Shown here one piece after another: positions 1-10,700 of a stretch of DNA of 64,000 nucleotides; the stretch's first letter is position 1, and every line of letters begins with the position of its first letter. The stretch spans positions 496,001 to 560,000 of the forward strand of contig NZ_JAUOPH010000001.1 of assembly GCF_030546935.1 (NCBI RefSeq), read 5' to 3'. Below the pieces are notes generated by a model. It ran no database searches. It was not told the origin of the DNA and was given only the letters and a program-made list of their open reading frames with translations. The stretch is from Marinobacter sp. 2_MG-2023. Its GTDB lineage: Bacteria; Pseudomonadota; Gammaproteobacteria; Pseudomonadales; Oleiphilaceae. The position numbers and the translations under genes were made by a program.

Positions 1-803
1 AGCATCGACACCAGCTGTTTCTTGCGCTCATCCGGCATTCGGGCGCCCATAGGGTTGCTGTGATTGGTTACTACGACACATGCCCTTAATGGCCACTGCT
101 CCAGAGCCAACTGCAGGCCTTCGAGGCTGAAACCTTCCGATGGATGAGTCGGTATTTCCATCGCACGCAACCCAACCACCTCCAACGCCTGCAAGATACC
201 CGGGAAGGATGGCGACTCTATCGCAACTATATCCCCAGGTTGAGTAACCGCGCGCAGCCCAAGAATAATCGCTTCCTGCGCGCCGTTGGTAACAAGCACA
301 TCATCCGGCGGAACCGCGACCCCCACAGACGCCATGCGTTGCGCAATCTGCCTACGAAACGACTCTTTGCCGGGAAAGGCATAATCAAGTGTTTCAAGGC
401 CACGGCGCGCCGCCCATAGGGTGCATTGCTGAATCTGTCGTAACGGCAGGTAATCAGGATGGGGAATAGCAGTAGCCAGCGGCACCATACGCTTTTGTTC
501 GTCAGCACATAACTCCAGTGTCATCTCCCTGGCCGAGACGGGAACCGGGCGATTTCTGTGCTTGTGCATCACCGGCTCGGGAGCATCAACTGTTGGTAAA
601 CGTACAAAATAACCACTGCGCGCCCGGGCCTGGAGATAGCCTCGGCCCTCGAGTGTCTGGTGTGCCTGCAGAACCGTCGAAATGCTCACGCCGAACTGTT
701 TGCTCAGCACTCGCACTCCCGGCAACCTGTCCCCGTCTCTATATACGCCATCGAGAATCAGGGCCTGAAGCCTGTCTGCTACCTGGTGGTATAAGACACC
801 CAT
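1..803 (-). CDS. MocR/PdxR-type PLP-dependent transcriptional regulator (C-terminus off the window)
   Basis: Reading down from an ATG at 803, behind a purine-rich site (ACAGGAGAG), the frame stays open to base 1, so the gene is cut by the window edge. The first 75 or so residues form a GntR-type winged helix (GDRLPGVRVLSKQFGVS, then STVLQAHQTLEGRGYL). After a linker comes an aminotransferase fold type I domain (DYAFPGKESFRRQIAQRM, VTNGAQEAI, VVTNHSNPMG). This arrangement is the MocR family, which senses PLP or amino-acid-related ligands. The PLP-binding lysine would lie beyond the edge. It is divergent from a PhzF-family gene, its likeliest target. The specific ligand cannot be told. Confidence 0.85.
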   Translation of the reverse strand, partial: MGVLYHQVADRLQALILDGVYRDGDRLPGVRVLSKQFGVSISTVLQAHQTLEGRGYLQARARSGYFVRLPTVDAPEPVMHKHRNRPVPVSAREMTLELCADEQKRMVPLATAIPHPDYLPLRQIQQCTLWAARRGLETLDYAFPGKESFRRQIAQRMASVGVAVPPDDVLVTNGAQEAIILGLRAVTQPGDIVAIESPSFPGILQALEVVGLRAMEIPTHPSEGFSLEGLQLALEQWPLRACVVVTNHSNPMGARMPDERKKQLVSM

Positions 804-872
804 GCCGCGCGCTCTCCTGTCACCAAAAATTCACATCAGACCGGAACCACACAGATACCGGAAAAACCCAAA

Positions 873-901
873 GTACAGTTGATGAATTTATCACACTGTA
901 C
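873..901. promoter_or_regulatory. Divergent control region with inverted repeat
   Basis: The 191-bp gap between the MocR regulator and the PhzF gene holds an imperfect palindrome with arms GTACAGT and ACTGTAC and inner TGAT/ATCA, spanning 29 bp. Further toward the PhzF gene, CCGGTT occurs in direct orientation at 901 and 945, and a good -10 (TATGAT, 931-936) lacks a clear -35. MocR proteins typically bind direct repeats beside weak promoters, so these are candidate operators. Which element is used is inference. Confidence 0.4.
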
Positions 902-994
902 CGGTTCAAAGCCGGTCAATCTGAATCTGTTATGATCGCTTACACCGGTTGATAATAGCTCCACCCTAAGCATAAGAAACCCGGAGGACAGCGC

Positions 995-1801
995 ATGAGT
1001 TACCCCATCTATCAGGTAGACGCATTTACCAGCGAAATATTCAAAGGCAATCCGGCCGCCGTCATGCCTCTGGAAGCATGGCTTCCAGACGAAACCTTAC
1101 AGGCACTCGCCGCCGAGAATAACTTGTCGGAGACGGCATTCTTTGTGCGTAAAAACGGGGCTAACGACGCAGACTTTCACATCCGCTGGTTTACACCAGG
1201 TGTTGAGGTGCCTCTCTGCGGCCACGCCACACTCGCCAGCGCCTGGGTTATTTTCAACAAACTTGGCTGGCCCGAAACAAAGATTCGATTCCACTCAAAA
1301 AGTGGACCTCTGGGCGTCCATCGGAGCGCAGACGGCTGGCTAACGCTGGACTTCCCCAACCTTCAGATTGAGGAACAAAAAATACCAACAACCATCAGCG
1401 AGGCCTTTGAGAGTGCGCCAGAAACAGCCTTCTACGTGCCGAACGACACCAACTACATGGTTGTTCTGGAAAATGAGGCTGCAGTGAAAGCCGCACAGCC
1501 GGACATGCGAAAACTCAAACAACTCGGCAATCAAGGGGTGATTATCACCGCACCCGGTGAGACCGCCGACTTTGTAAGCCGGTACTTTGCACCCGGCTCG
1601 GGCATTGATGAGGACCCGGTTACCGGCTCTATCCACAGTGTTCTGGTGCCCTACTGGGCCGAAAAACTCGGCAAAACCAGGCTGGAAGCGCGGCAACTTT
1701 CTGCCCGTGGCGGCGTATTACGCTGCGAATTAAAAGGCGATCGTGTCGCTATTGCGGGGCAGGCTGCATTCTACATGGAGGGAGCTGTTCATCTGGAATG
1801 A
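995..1801 (+). CDS. PhzF family isomerase/epimerase-like protein
   Basis: A 268-residue protein of usual PhzF length, starting at an ATG 7 bp after a strong GGAGGA site. Family landmarks are the opening YQVDAFTSEIFKGNPAAV, the early catalytic-region glutamate in NNLSETAFF, HIRWFTPGVEVPLCGHATL, and the C-terminal GSGIDEDPVTGSIHSVL. PhzF proteins are two-lobed, cofactor-free enzymes of the diaminopimelate-epimerase fold; PhzF itself isomerises an anthranilate-derived diene. No other phenazine gene is nearby, so a phenazine role is unlikely and the substrate is unknown. The divergent MocR-type regulator suggests induction by an amino-acid-like or PLP-related compound. Confidence 0.9.
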   Translation: MSYPIYQVDAFTSEIFKGNPAAVMPLEAWLPDETLQALAAENNLSETAFFVRKNGANDADFHIRWFTPGVEVPLCGHATLASAWVIFNKLGWPETKIRFHSKSGPLGVHRSADGWLTLDFPNLQIEEQKIPTTISEAFESAPETAFYVPNDTNYMVVLENEAAVKAAQPDMRKLKQLGNQGVIITAPGETADFVSRYFAPGSGIDEDPVTGSIHSVLVPYWAEKLGKTRLEARQLSARGGVLRCELKGDRVAIAGQAAFYMEGAVHLE

Positions 1802-1869
1802 ACCATACTGCTGCCTCTAGGCTGGTATACTGCGCGCAACATTAACCAACCGGCGGACAGCAGCTAGCA

Positions 1870-3063
1870 ATGACGGCAAGTTCCAGTAACCAATATGATG
1901 TGATTATTATCGGTGCCGGCGCCGCTGGCCTTATGTGTGCGGCAACGGCCGGGTACCGTGGGCGCAAAGTACTGGTAATTGATCACGCCAACAAGCCGGG
2001 CAAGAAAATCCTCATGTCCGGTGGCGGGCGCTGCAACTTTACCAACCTGAATAGCACGCCTGCCAATTTTCTATCAGACAATCCGCGCTTCTGTATCTCC
2101 GCCCTCAAGCGCTATACCCCACAGAATTTTCTCGACCTTGTTGAACGACACGGCATTGAACACGAAGAAAAAGCCGCCGGCCAGCTGTTCTGCAAAGACA
2201 GTGCAAAAGACATAGTTAACATGCTGCTGACGGAATGCGACTGGGCGGGCGCAGAAGTCAGAATGAAGGCAGCTGTCGATAGCATTTCCGAAACCGACGC
2301 GGGATACCGTTTGCGCGTCGGCTCCGGCGACCTCACCTGCGGATCTCTGGTAATAGCCACCGGCGGTTTATCGATTCCCACCATGGGTGCCACCGCGTTT
2401 GGTTACCGGACTGCTGAACAGTTCGGCCTGAATACGCTGCCCACCCGTGCAGGCCTGGTGCCCTTTACCCTGCAGCCGGAGCTGAAAGAACAGCTCGCAC
2501 CTCTTTCAGGCATCAGTTGCCCGGTTGATGTGCAATGCCACAACCAGCATTTCCGGGAACCCATGTTGGTCACTCATCGCGGACTCAGCGGCCCGGCCAT
2601 GCTCCAGATCTCCAGCTTCTGGGCACCAGGTGACCGACTGGCCATCAACCTGCTGCCAGCTTGTCGTGTTAAGGAAGACCTGCTGAACCTGCGGAAAGCC
2701 CGTCCACAATCCACCATTGCAAACTACCTGATCCAGCACCTGCCAAAACGGTTCGCCCAGGCGTTCAATGAATTGCAGGGTTGGACAGGCCCACTGCAGA
2801 GTTTCAAGAACAACGATATTGAGCAGGTAGCCGATGTTCTGGGCCAGTGGTCAATCAAACCCGCTGGCACCGAGGGCTATCGAACGGCGGAAGTAACACT
2901 CGGTGGCGTCGACACCCGCCAGCTATCCTCCAAAACTATGTCGGCACTGGAGCGACCTAACCTGTATTTTATTGGCGAAGTAGTCGATGTGACCGGTCAC
3001 CTTGGCGGCCATAACTTCCAGTGGGCATGGGCCTCAGGTGTGGCGGCAGGAATGGACGTTTGA
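1870..3063 (+). CDS. BaiN/YhiN (HI0933) family NAD(P)/FAD-dependent oxidoreductase
   Basis: A 397-residue flavoprotein with an N-terminal Rossmann FAD-binding motif (VIIIGAGAAGLMCA, residues about 10-23), followed by the family signature GKKILMSGGGRCNFTN. The C-terminus carries the second FAD contact (YFIGEVVDVTGHLGGHNFQWAWASG). These features define the HI0933/YhiN family; one member, BaiN, is linked to bile-acid dehydroxylation, but the role in most proteobacteria is unknown. The gene sits 68 bp after the PhzF gene on the same strand and ends convergent to the response-regulator operon. A soluble cytoplasmic enzyme is expected since no signal or membrane segment is visible. Confidence 0.9.
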   Translation: MTASSSNQYDVIIIGAGAAGLMCAATAGYRGRKVLVIDHANKPGKKILMSGGGRCNFTNLNSTPANFLSDNPRFCISALKRYTPQNFLDLVERHGIEHEEKAAGQLFCKDSAKDIVNMLLTECDWAGAEVRMKAAVDSISETDAGYRLRVGSGDLTCGSLVIATGGLSIPTMGATAFGYRTAEQFGLNTLPTRAGLVPFTLQPELKEQLAPLSGISCPVDVQCHNQHFREPMLVTHRGLSGPAMLQISSFWAPGDRLAINLLPACRVKEDLLNLRKARPQSTIANYLIQHLPKRFAQAFNELQGWTGPLQSFKNNDIEQVADVLGQWSIKPAGTEGYRTAEVTLGGVDTRQLSSKTMSALERPNLYFIGEVVDVTGHLGGHNFQWAWASGVAAGMDV

Positions 3064-3067
3064 CACT

Positions 3068-3082
3068 GGGCACTCTGTGCCC
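3068..3082. terminator. Short GC hairpin between convergent genes
   Basis: GGGCAC-TCT-GTGCCC forms a perfect 6-bp stem with a 3-base loop in the 40-bp gap between two convergent genes. There is no clear U-tract on either side, so termination is only suggested by the location. Confidence 0.35.
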
Positions 3083-3103
3083 ACCGAACACGTCTACTTT
3101 TGA

Positions 3104-4852
3104 TCAAGCCAGATAATCAATCAGCCCCCTTGTCTCTAACGGCTTACTAAAATAGTAGCCCTGTATAACATCGCATCCATTTTGTTGCAGAAATTCCAGC
3201 TGAATTTTCTCTTCCACACCTTCTGCAACCACCCTCTGATTAAGACTGTGGGCAAGAGTAATGATCGCCTGGACGATAGAGCGATCGTCATCCTCAGTCG
3301 AAATGCCTAACAAAAACGATCGATCAATCTTGAGCTCACTGATTGGAAAACGTTTGAGGTAGCTAAGAGAAGAGTACCCCGTACCGAAGTCATCAACTGA
3401 AAAAGAGACCCCCAATCCAATAACCTCTTCCATCAGATCTACGATCCGGTCAACGTCACCCATCAAAGTGCTTTCGGTAATTTCGAGAATCAGGCTTTTG
3501 GGGTTAAGCCCGCTTTGATCCAGTGCCGATACGATCGAAGCTTTGAATCCTTCGTCTTCGAATTGCAAGGCGGCAACATTGACCGAAACCGTCAGGTCGT
3601 CATAGCCGAGTCCATGCAGATGGCTCATTTGGGAACAGGCCTCCTTCAAAACCCAGTTCCCAATCGAAACGATCAAGCCAGTGCTTTCAGCTACTGATAT
3701 AAATTCGAATGGAGCTACCCTGCCTCTTTGCGGGTGGTTCCAACGAATCAGGCTCTCTACTCCAACGGTTCTTCCCGTCGAACCATCGACTTTGGGTTGA
3801 TATACGAGTTCGAATTCATTGTTCTTGAGCGCATTCTTGAGTTCAGCCTCCATATTGATGACCGTCAGTGCTTGGGCATTCATTTCTCCAGAATAAAAGA
3901 GATATTTTCCGGCGCCCTGCACTTTGGCATGCTCTCTCGCCGCACTGGCGTACTTCACCAGGGACTCGACGTCCTCGCCGTCGTCCGGGTAGACTGACAT
4001 CCCAACCCCTGCACTCAAGTAATATTCTCGACCTTTGAATTCGAGCGGCTTCTCAACTTCTTCAATGATCCGCTTACAAATCATCGAAGTCCTATCCAGC
4101 TGCGACACACCAGACAGGACAACGGAGAATTCCTCGCCCGAAATCCTCGCCACATTTTCCTGGCTTCCTCGCCCCTGACCATGACTTATGAGGTCACTGG
4201 TACGGATTACCTTTTGCAGCCGCAGAGCCACATCTTGCAACATAGAGTCGCCGGCAGACATGCCCAGTGTCTCGTAGATCTTCCTGAAGCGGTCTAAACC
4301 TATATCCAGCAAAACCAATTGGGTGCCCGTTCGTTTGGCGTTTTCCATCGACCAGAACAAACGGTCAAGGAACAGATTGCGGTTTGGCAAGCCAGTAAGG
4401 CTGTCATAATAAGCAAGCTGATCCCGATAGGCTTTTGCAGATAAGGTATTGCGCACCCTCAGCCCCAGTTCGCTGGGATCAACAGGCTTGGAAAGAAAGT
4501 CAGTTGCGCCGAGCTCAAGAGCCTTGAGCTTGCTTGCTGCGTCTTCTGCACTGGTAAGAATAATGACCGGCAGGTGAGAGAACTTTTTGTGGTTTCGTAC
4601 CTGCTCAAGAACCTGAAACCCATCTAACTCCGGCATATCGAGATCCAGCAGCATGATATCCGGGTTCGATGCCTCCATTTTCGACATCGCATCGGTGGAA
4701 TGTTCAACCGCCACGAAGTGTTGGTATCCGGACTCTTCCAGCAGCGCCTGCACGATATCTAGCATGACGGGTTCGTCGTCTACCAACATGATCGTAGATT
4801 CCATTACCTCACCCAATCTCTGTTTTGCAAAGTTAAACTTCTCATCTGCCAT
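3104..4852 (-). CDS. Response regulator with REC, GGDEF and EAL domains
   Basis: About 582 residues. The REC domain (first about 135 residues) has the acidic pair LVDDEP, the phospho-acceptor DLDMPELDG, ILTSAED and the lysine in LSKPV. The GGDEF domain starts LTGLPNRNLFLDRL, but its signature reads SGEEF, so cyclase activity is uncertain. The EAL domain reads ESL at the EAL motif but keeps the glutamate and arginine of ExLxR, plus ITES, DDFGTGYSS, LKIDRSF, VVAEGVE and QGYYFSKP, so c-di-GMP hydrolysis looks possible. It lies directly downstream of a hybrid kinase, its presumed phosphodonor. Start is uncertain: TTG 4861, ATG 4852 or ATG 4804; the last gives the usual REC N-terminus. Confidence 0.9.
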   Translation of the reverse strand: MADEKFNFAKQRLGEVMESTIMLVDDEPVMLDIVQALLEESGYQHFVAVEHSTDAMSKMEASNPDIMLLDLDMPELDGFQVLEQVRNHKKFSHLPVIILTSAEDAASKLKALELGATDFLSKPVDPSELGLRVRNTLSAKAYRDQLAYYDSLTGLPNRNLFLDRLFWSMENAKRTGTQLVLLDIGLDRFRKIYETLGMSAGDSMLQDVALRLQKVIRTSDLISHGQGRGSQENVARISGEEFSVVLSGVSQLDRTSMICKRIIEEVEKPLEFKGREYYLSAGVGMSVYPDDGEDVESLVKYASAAREHAKVQGAGKYLFYSGEMNAQALTVINMEAELKNALKNNEFELVYQPKVDGSTGRTVGVESLIRWNHPQRGRVAPFEFISVAESTGLIVSIGNWVLKEACSQMSHLHGLGYDDLTVSVNVAALQFEDEGFKASIVSALDQSGLNPKSLILEITESTLMGDVDRIVDLMEEVIGLGVSFSVDDFGTGYSSLSYLKRFPISELKIDRSFLLGISTEDDDRSIVQAIITLAHSLNQRVVAEGVEEKIQLEFLQQNGCDVIQGYYFSKPLETRGLIDYLA

Positions 4853-4867
4853 GAAGCTCAAATCGAA

Positions 4868-7732
4868 TTATTCTTTGTCGATGTCAATGCGGGAACTCAA
4901 GGTTTTAATGACCCCGATCGTATACCTAATGTCGTCTAATTCCTCTTCCTGGCAATGATTGGCCAGATCTTTCGCAGGTTCAGTGAATGCATCGAACCCT
5001 ACTGACCCACCCGAGGCTTTAAGCCATTGCGCGAACTTATGGATGTGCTCACAGTCTTCTCTTTCCAACTCGGCATCGATTTGACCAAGCCAGTCGTCAA
5101 GTTGCTCAAGAAATCGCTCAATGATCGGACGAAGACGCGGACTGGTCACCGGTAGTCGACACAATACCTTATCCGGAATGGCATAGTCTTTCTGTATGCT
5201 CTGTGCTTTCGCTGATTGCCTTTGCCTGGTTTCGGTCCCGGGAGCCACCTCCATCTGACCTACAAACGCACCAATCTGTTCAATGGTTGACTCAAGCTTT
5301 TCATCATTGCGATCGATCGCGTACTGCTCCAAGTCGCTTCCTGCCCGCATCAGTTGTTGAAACCCTACCGAGCCCGATGAGCCTTTCAACCAATGCCCGA
5401 GCTTCTTCAGGCGATCATAATCCCTGTCTCGCCATGCACTACCTATCACCTCAACCTGTCCATGCATGCGCTCAATGAACTTTTCGACAATACGACGGAA
5501 CTGCTCTTTATGAACCGGCAGCGAAGAGTGAATCTTTTCTTCTTGTGCAGCATCTGCTACCCAGCCCACATTGTCCTGCAGCTTGTCGTCAATCATTTGC
5601 CCAGCATCTACCCGGCTACCAGTCAGGTAGTTGCCAAGCCGCTCCATTAACAGATCTATATCGACAGGCTTACTCAGATAGTCACTGTATCCGGCGGACA
5701 GGCACTGCTGCTGGACCCCACTCATGGCATCAGCCGTCAATGCAATCACAGGAAGGTGAGGATAACGTTCTCTCATAATCCCGGCCGCCGTTAAACCATC
5801 CATGACAGGCATCTGCACATCCATCAAGACCACGTCGACGGTTTGCTGCGCCAGAAAGTCCAGGGCCTGCTGACCATTCTCCGCGGTAAAGACTTGAACG
5901 CCCGCATCCGACATAACGACCTTGAGAAGATCACGGTTCTCTTCGCCATCATCAACGACCAGCGCTGTCGCTTCTGTAAACTTCCAACGCACAGCCGTGT
6001 CAGTTTGTTCGGCCCAATCCATCGACATAATCTCTTCCACCGACAGTAGTCCAACACTGCCGATGTTCCCGGCAGGAACCGTGACCTGGAAATCCGAGCC
6101 TTCTCCCTCTTTACTGACGACCCGTATATCACCCCCCATTGCTTCAGCGAAACTCTTACTGATGGTTAGCCCCAGGCCTGTTCCGCCAAACCTGCGCGTG
6201 ATAGAGCTGTCTGCCTGAGTGAAAGGATTGAACACCGCGAGGGCCTGCTGTTCGGTCATGCCGATCCCTGAATCACGAACCGAAATGTGCACCATGGGAC
6301 CAGTTACTGAAGACTCAAATCGCGAAGTAACAACAATACCGCCGCGATCTGTGAATTTAATAGCGTTGCCGACCAGGTTGGTGATGATCTGACGAAGTTT
6401 GGCGGCATCGGTTTCGATAGTTGCCGGTAACGGGCCATCTGCTTGGTATTCAAGAGAAATCTGTTTCTCGTCCGCCTTAACCCGCATAATCTGGATCACT
6501 TCCTGAATGATCGTATGTACAGGCGTCTGAACTTTTTCGATTTCAATGCGACCGGCTTCAACCTTGGAAAGGTCCAGGATATCGTTGATCAATCCCAACA
6601 GGTGGTTTCCACTGGAGGATATGGTGTTCAGGTAACGAATACTGTCCTTGCTGTTACGATCGTACCCTCGTTTCAGAACCTCAGCGAAGCCAAGTATGGC
6701 GTTCATGGGCGTGCGGATCTCATGGCTCATGTTCGCCAAAAACTCACTCTTGAATCGATTCGCCTGTTCAGCTTCATCCCGGGATAGCCGCAGCTCAATT
6801 TCCTTTTTCTCAAGCTCGGTAATGTCATCAAAACTGATCAGCGCACCTGCCGGTTTGCCGCTACCAGTCAGCACGGGTGAGCAGTTCAACATAAATGTTC
6901 GTGTCTCGTTTTCTCCAATGGCCAGCCGGACGACCTCTGCCGTCCGAACGACGGCATCGTCCAGTGTCCTGGTCCAGGGCGCTTGCTCTCTATCAAGCTT
7001 TTCATTTTCCTGATTCAGCCAACCGAACCGCGAAACCTGTAAGCCGATGAGTTTATCCGGGTTGACCGATGGAATGTTGGAGAACGCTTGGTTGGCGAGC
7101 ACAATATTCTGCTTGGCATCAATCACCAGCAAACCTTCCGCCATAGTGTCCAGTGCAGATCGCACCCGGTCAGGGATGGCCTGTGACGGGTCCAGTTGCT
7201 TGAGCATTTTGCCCATGTAGAGATAGTACAGAATAAACCCTGCAATAGAGAGAAACGCCATCAGCATCACGACCGGATGATAGATCCATCCGTACCACTG
7301 GTTTGGTAACAGTGGTTCAAATGAAAGCTCGACCTGCCCCCACTGTTGCTGCCCTTCGTATATGGGCACGATAATCTGTCCGTCCCGCGAGGTATTTTCG
7401 CCGCTGTCTTGCCACAGACGTTGATGCTCGCCAATCACAGTCATAAGGCGTCCATCGGCATGCCGAACAGCTGCTGAAAGCAGATCCTCGTTCCGGTCAA
7501 CGAGCACCTGAAGTATCGTGTCCATGCGCCGGATATCCGAGGTGGTTATAAAAATAGAACTATTAACCGCGACAGATTCCGCAAACAGAGCGCGGCCATC
7601 GCGGATAGCGGCATTCCGGTCAGGAACCAACCCCAACAATGCTGCGAATAAAACAAGGCTCACCAGCATGCTGGAAAGCCCCAGTGAGATCCGGAAGCGG
7701 GTGCTGACTTTTTTAAATATGTTTAGAGCCAT
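4868..7732 (-). CDS. Hybrid sensor histidine kinase with PAS, HisKA, HATPase, REC and two Hpt domains
   Basis: About 954 residues from ATG 7732 (a TTG 18 bp upstream is possible). A membrane helix near residues 12-37 and a second near 160-180 bracket a periplasmic sensor region of about 120 residues. Then come a PAS domain ([21 protein letters not shown]), HisKA with H337 in [14 protein letters not shown], HATPase ([30 protein letters not shown]) and REC with D638 in [11 protein letters not shown]. Two C-terminal Hpt-like repeats follow. The first has H780 in [13 protein letters not shown]; the aligned residue of the second is Q902 in [14 protein letters not shown] BarA/ArcB-type phosphorelay to the downstream REC-GGDEF-EAL protein is the natural reading. 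It begins 38 bp after the giant repeat protein ends, suggesting shared transcription. Confidence 0.92.
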   Translation of the reverse strand: MALNIFKKVSTRFRISLGLSSMLVSLVLFAALLGLVPDRNAAIRDGRALFAESVAVNSSIFITTSDIRRMDTILQVLVDRNEDLLSAAVRHADGRLMTVIGEHQRLWQDSGENTSRDGQIIVPIYEGQQQWGQVELSFEPLLPNQWYGWIYHPVVMLMAFLSIAGFILYYLYMGKMLKQLDPSQAIPDRVRSALDTMAEGLLVIDAKQNIVLANQAFSNIPSVNPDKLIGLQVSRFGWLNQENEKLDREQAPWTRTLDDAVVRTAEVVRLAIGENETRTFMLNCSPVLTGSGKPAGALISFDDITELEKKEIELRLSRDEAEQANRFKSEFLANMSHEIRTPMNAILGFAEVLKRGYDRNSKDSIRYLNTISSSGNHLLGLINDILDLSKVEAGRIEIEKVQTPVHTIIQEVIQIMRVKADEKQISLEYQADGPLPATIETDAAKLRQIITNLVGNAIKFTDRGGIVVTSRFESSVTGPMVHISVRDSGIGMTEQQALAVFNPFTQADSSITRRFGGTGLGLTISKSFAEAMGGDIRVVSKEGEGSDFQVTVPAGNIGSVGLLSVEEIMSMDWAEQTDTAVRWKFTEATALVVDDGEENRDLLKVVMSDAGVQVFTAENGQQALDFLAQQTVDVVLMDVQMPVMDGLTAAGIMRERYPHLPVIALTADAMSGVQQQCLSAGYSDYLSKPVDIDLLMERLGNYLTGSRVDAGQMIDDKLQDNVGWVADAAQEEKIHSSLPVHKEQFRRIVEKFIERMHGQVEVIGSAWRDRDYDRLKKLGHWLKGSSGSVGFQQLMRAGSDLEQYAIDRNDEKLESTIEQIGAFVGQMEVAPGTETRQRQSAKAQSIQKDYAIPDKVLCRLPVTSPRLRPIIERFLEQLDDWLGQIDAELEREDCEHIHKFAQWLKASGGSVGFDAFTEPAKDLANHCQEEELDDIRYTIGVIKTLSSRIDIDKE

Positions 7733-7770
7733 AATGCGTGGTTTAACCAACTTTAGGGTCGCAGCGCGAG

Positions 7771-10700
7771 CTAACCGGGTTCATTCTGGTCCGAACCCGA
7801 GCTTTTGCTCTGGTTGGCTTCCGTTACCATAGACTCAAGGGACTCTCGATCTTCTTCAGCCGCCGGTGCACTGAGAGTTGCCAATACCGGTAAGGGGTCG
7901 ATAAGACGCCAGGCGGGCAAAGAGGACAGAACACTGCTCATAATAATGCCGCTCCTAGCCAGCCAAATCACATAACCCACGGATAAACCGGCAGACACCG
8001 AAACGCTCGCGCCAATAAGTTTTTCGACTTGGCTTTGTTCTTCCACCAGCTCTTGACGCATGTCGTCCAGTTGCCGGATAAAATTATCCCGATCGAGCAA
8101 CTCGAACGGCTCATTCAACTGGGTGATCTGACTTCGGAGAAACTGAACCACTTTTTCACTTTCGCTGACAGATGCTGCCGATTGCTCGTTGTTTGACGCG
8201 ACGTTGGCCATCGATACTTCGAATGCCCCCTGCGTCTGATCCAGCTCATCGAATGGCGAGACGAATTCGCTTGTTTCGTCACGACTGGCTTCCAGTGGTC
8301 CAAACGAGCCGCCGCCAGTGACTACCGTACCTTCACTTGACTCCGCAGATTGCTCTTCTGGTGACTCCTCTGGTGTCTCTTCCTGAATCTCCTCCTGTGA
8401 TTCAGAAACCGGAGCACCGGCATCTTCTCCAGGAGAATCATTTATGTCCCCAATAAGGTCATCAGATACCTCAGGTGGCACATCAACAAATACCTTCAGT
8501 GTCCCTAACAGCGGACCACTGCCATCTTCGTTCCCGTCGTCGATGTTAATAGCAACTGTCGAATCCAGGTCATTATCGGGCCGCGGAATGAAAGTGAGGT
8601 TAGCCAGTGCAGTATTCACATCTGCGACGGTGCCAGTGATCGACCAGACACCCGTGGTTTGGTTATAGACAGCACCGTTATTGTCACTCAGCTGACCCAC
8701 ATCAGGGTTCAGCAGCGTCAAGGTGGCTGTGACGGTCTCTGCCCCGTCAACATCAGAAATGACAATGTCGTTGAGAGGTACCATGCCTGAACCACCACTG
8801 TAAGAAGTGCTCTCCTGCAGGCCAGATACCGTTGGTGCATCGTTGGTGCCGGTGATGGTGATGGTAACCGTCTCATTAGCCGTTGCGCCCTGGCTGTCCT
8901 CAGCACGCAGGGTGTACGTCAGTTCCAAGGTCTCACCGGCAGCCAGGTAGTCAAAGGCTTCTGACGCCGAATCGAAGCTCCAGCCCAGCGTCGCACTGTT
9001 GCCGGCACTGTCCACAATCGTGGTCGGGCTCACCGTCAGCATCGCTTTCAGATCCGCGTCACTTGGGGCCGCCGGATCCGTTCGATCAGAGGTGCCACCC
9101 ACAACCAGATCGATGACGCTGGCCGTTACTGAGTCGCCGGTATCAAGGTCAGAAACCGTGAAATCACCATTGCTAGCCAGCCCCGAATCGGTTTCATTCA
9201 GGGCCACGCTGTCCGGACCGCCAATGATCACAGGTGCGTCATTGCTGCCAGTGATGGTGATCGTCAGCGAAGCTGTATCGGTATTACTGTCCTGATCGCT
9301 CATCGTGTAGCTGAAAGTGTCCGTCAGCGTCTCGCCAGCGGCCAGCGCCTGAACGGCCACCGAGGTGTTATCCAGGTTATAGGTGTAGCCACCATCCGGA
9401 TCAATCGTCACCGTGCCATAGCTACCCGCTACCGCGGTGCCCACATCGCCGGCGCTACCGTCCACTTCGGAAACCACCAGCTGGCTGACCGGGTCGTCAG
9501 GATCGCTGTCAACACCGGCGCCATCGTCATCCGTAATAACATTGCCACTGGCGCTTGAAGGGCCATCCTCAGTCACGGTATCGGTGTTGTCCGTCGCCGT
9601 CGGGGCTGGGTTGGTCACGGTCCACAGGAAGGTGTCCGTCCGCGTGGCGCTGCCCGTGCCGCTGCCATCATCCGCGGTGATCGTCACAGTAAATGGGCCG
9701 CTCTGCGACGCCGAACCGTCGATCGTGCCACTGATCACACCGGTATTGGTATCGATCGACAGGCCCGCCGGCAAGTTGCTCGCGCTGAAGGTCAGCGTGT
9801 CGCTGCTATCGATATCGGAGAAATTACCCGACACATCCAGTGGCGTGATTGTCTCGCCATCCGTACTCGTTTGATCCGGCTGTGCGGTGCCGGAAACCGG
9901 CTGGTCATTACTGCCATCGATGGTAATTGTCAGTGTGGCGGTATCAGTACCACCCTGGCCGTCGATGACGGTGTAGGTGTAGACCTCGGTCAGGCTCTGG
10001 CCCACACTGAGTGCCTGCACGGCCGGATTGCTGTTGTCGATAGCGTAAGTGTAGGAGCCATCTGCGTCATTCAGGGTCAGGGTGCCGTACTGGTCGGCGC
10101 CGGTGGCGTCGATAGCGCTGACGCTCAGGGTGTCACCATCGATATCGCTATCCACACCTGCACCGTCATCGTCAGTCAGCATGTTACCGCTGACACTCAC
10201 CGCATCTTCGGTAATCTGGTTGCTGTTCGCGGTCGCGACCGGCGCATCGTTAGCGCCGGTAACGGTGATGGTGATGGTCTCTTCGGCGCTCACAGCACCG
10301 TCATTGTCCATGGCGGTGTAGGTGAAGGTCACATCGCGCGTGGCGCCCACTGCCAGGTCATCAAAATCCGGGCCCGGATCGAAGCTGTAGCTGCCGTCGC
10401 TGTTGAAGCTCAGGCTACCCTCGGTCACCGTGGTGCCGAGGGCATAGCTCGCAATGGTGCCATCCACGTCTGAGGCCGCAGGCACACTCTCGTTCAGGAT
10501 CGCGTTTTCACCGGTGCCGACCGCACCCGCCACCACGACCGGCGCATCGTTAGCGCCGGTAACGGTGATGGTAATGGTCTCTTCGGCGCTCACAGCACCG
10601 TCATTGTCCATGGCGGTGTAGGTGAAGGTTACATCCCGCGTGGCGCCAACCGCCAGGTCATCAAAATCCGGGCCCGGATCGAAGCTGTAGCTGCCGTCGC

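Noticed and set aside
1..803. Possible frameshifted or broken regulator at the left edge
   Set aside because: The frame from 803 down to 1 is open throughout and has both MocR domains; it is only cut by the window.
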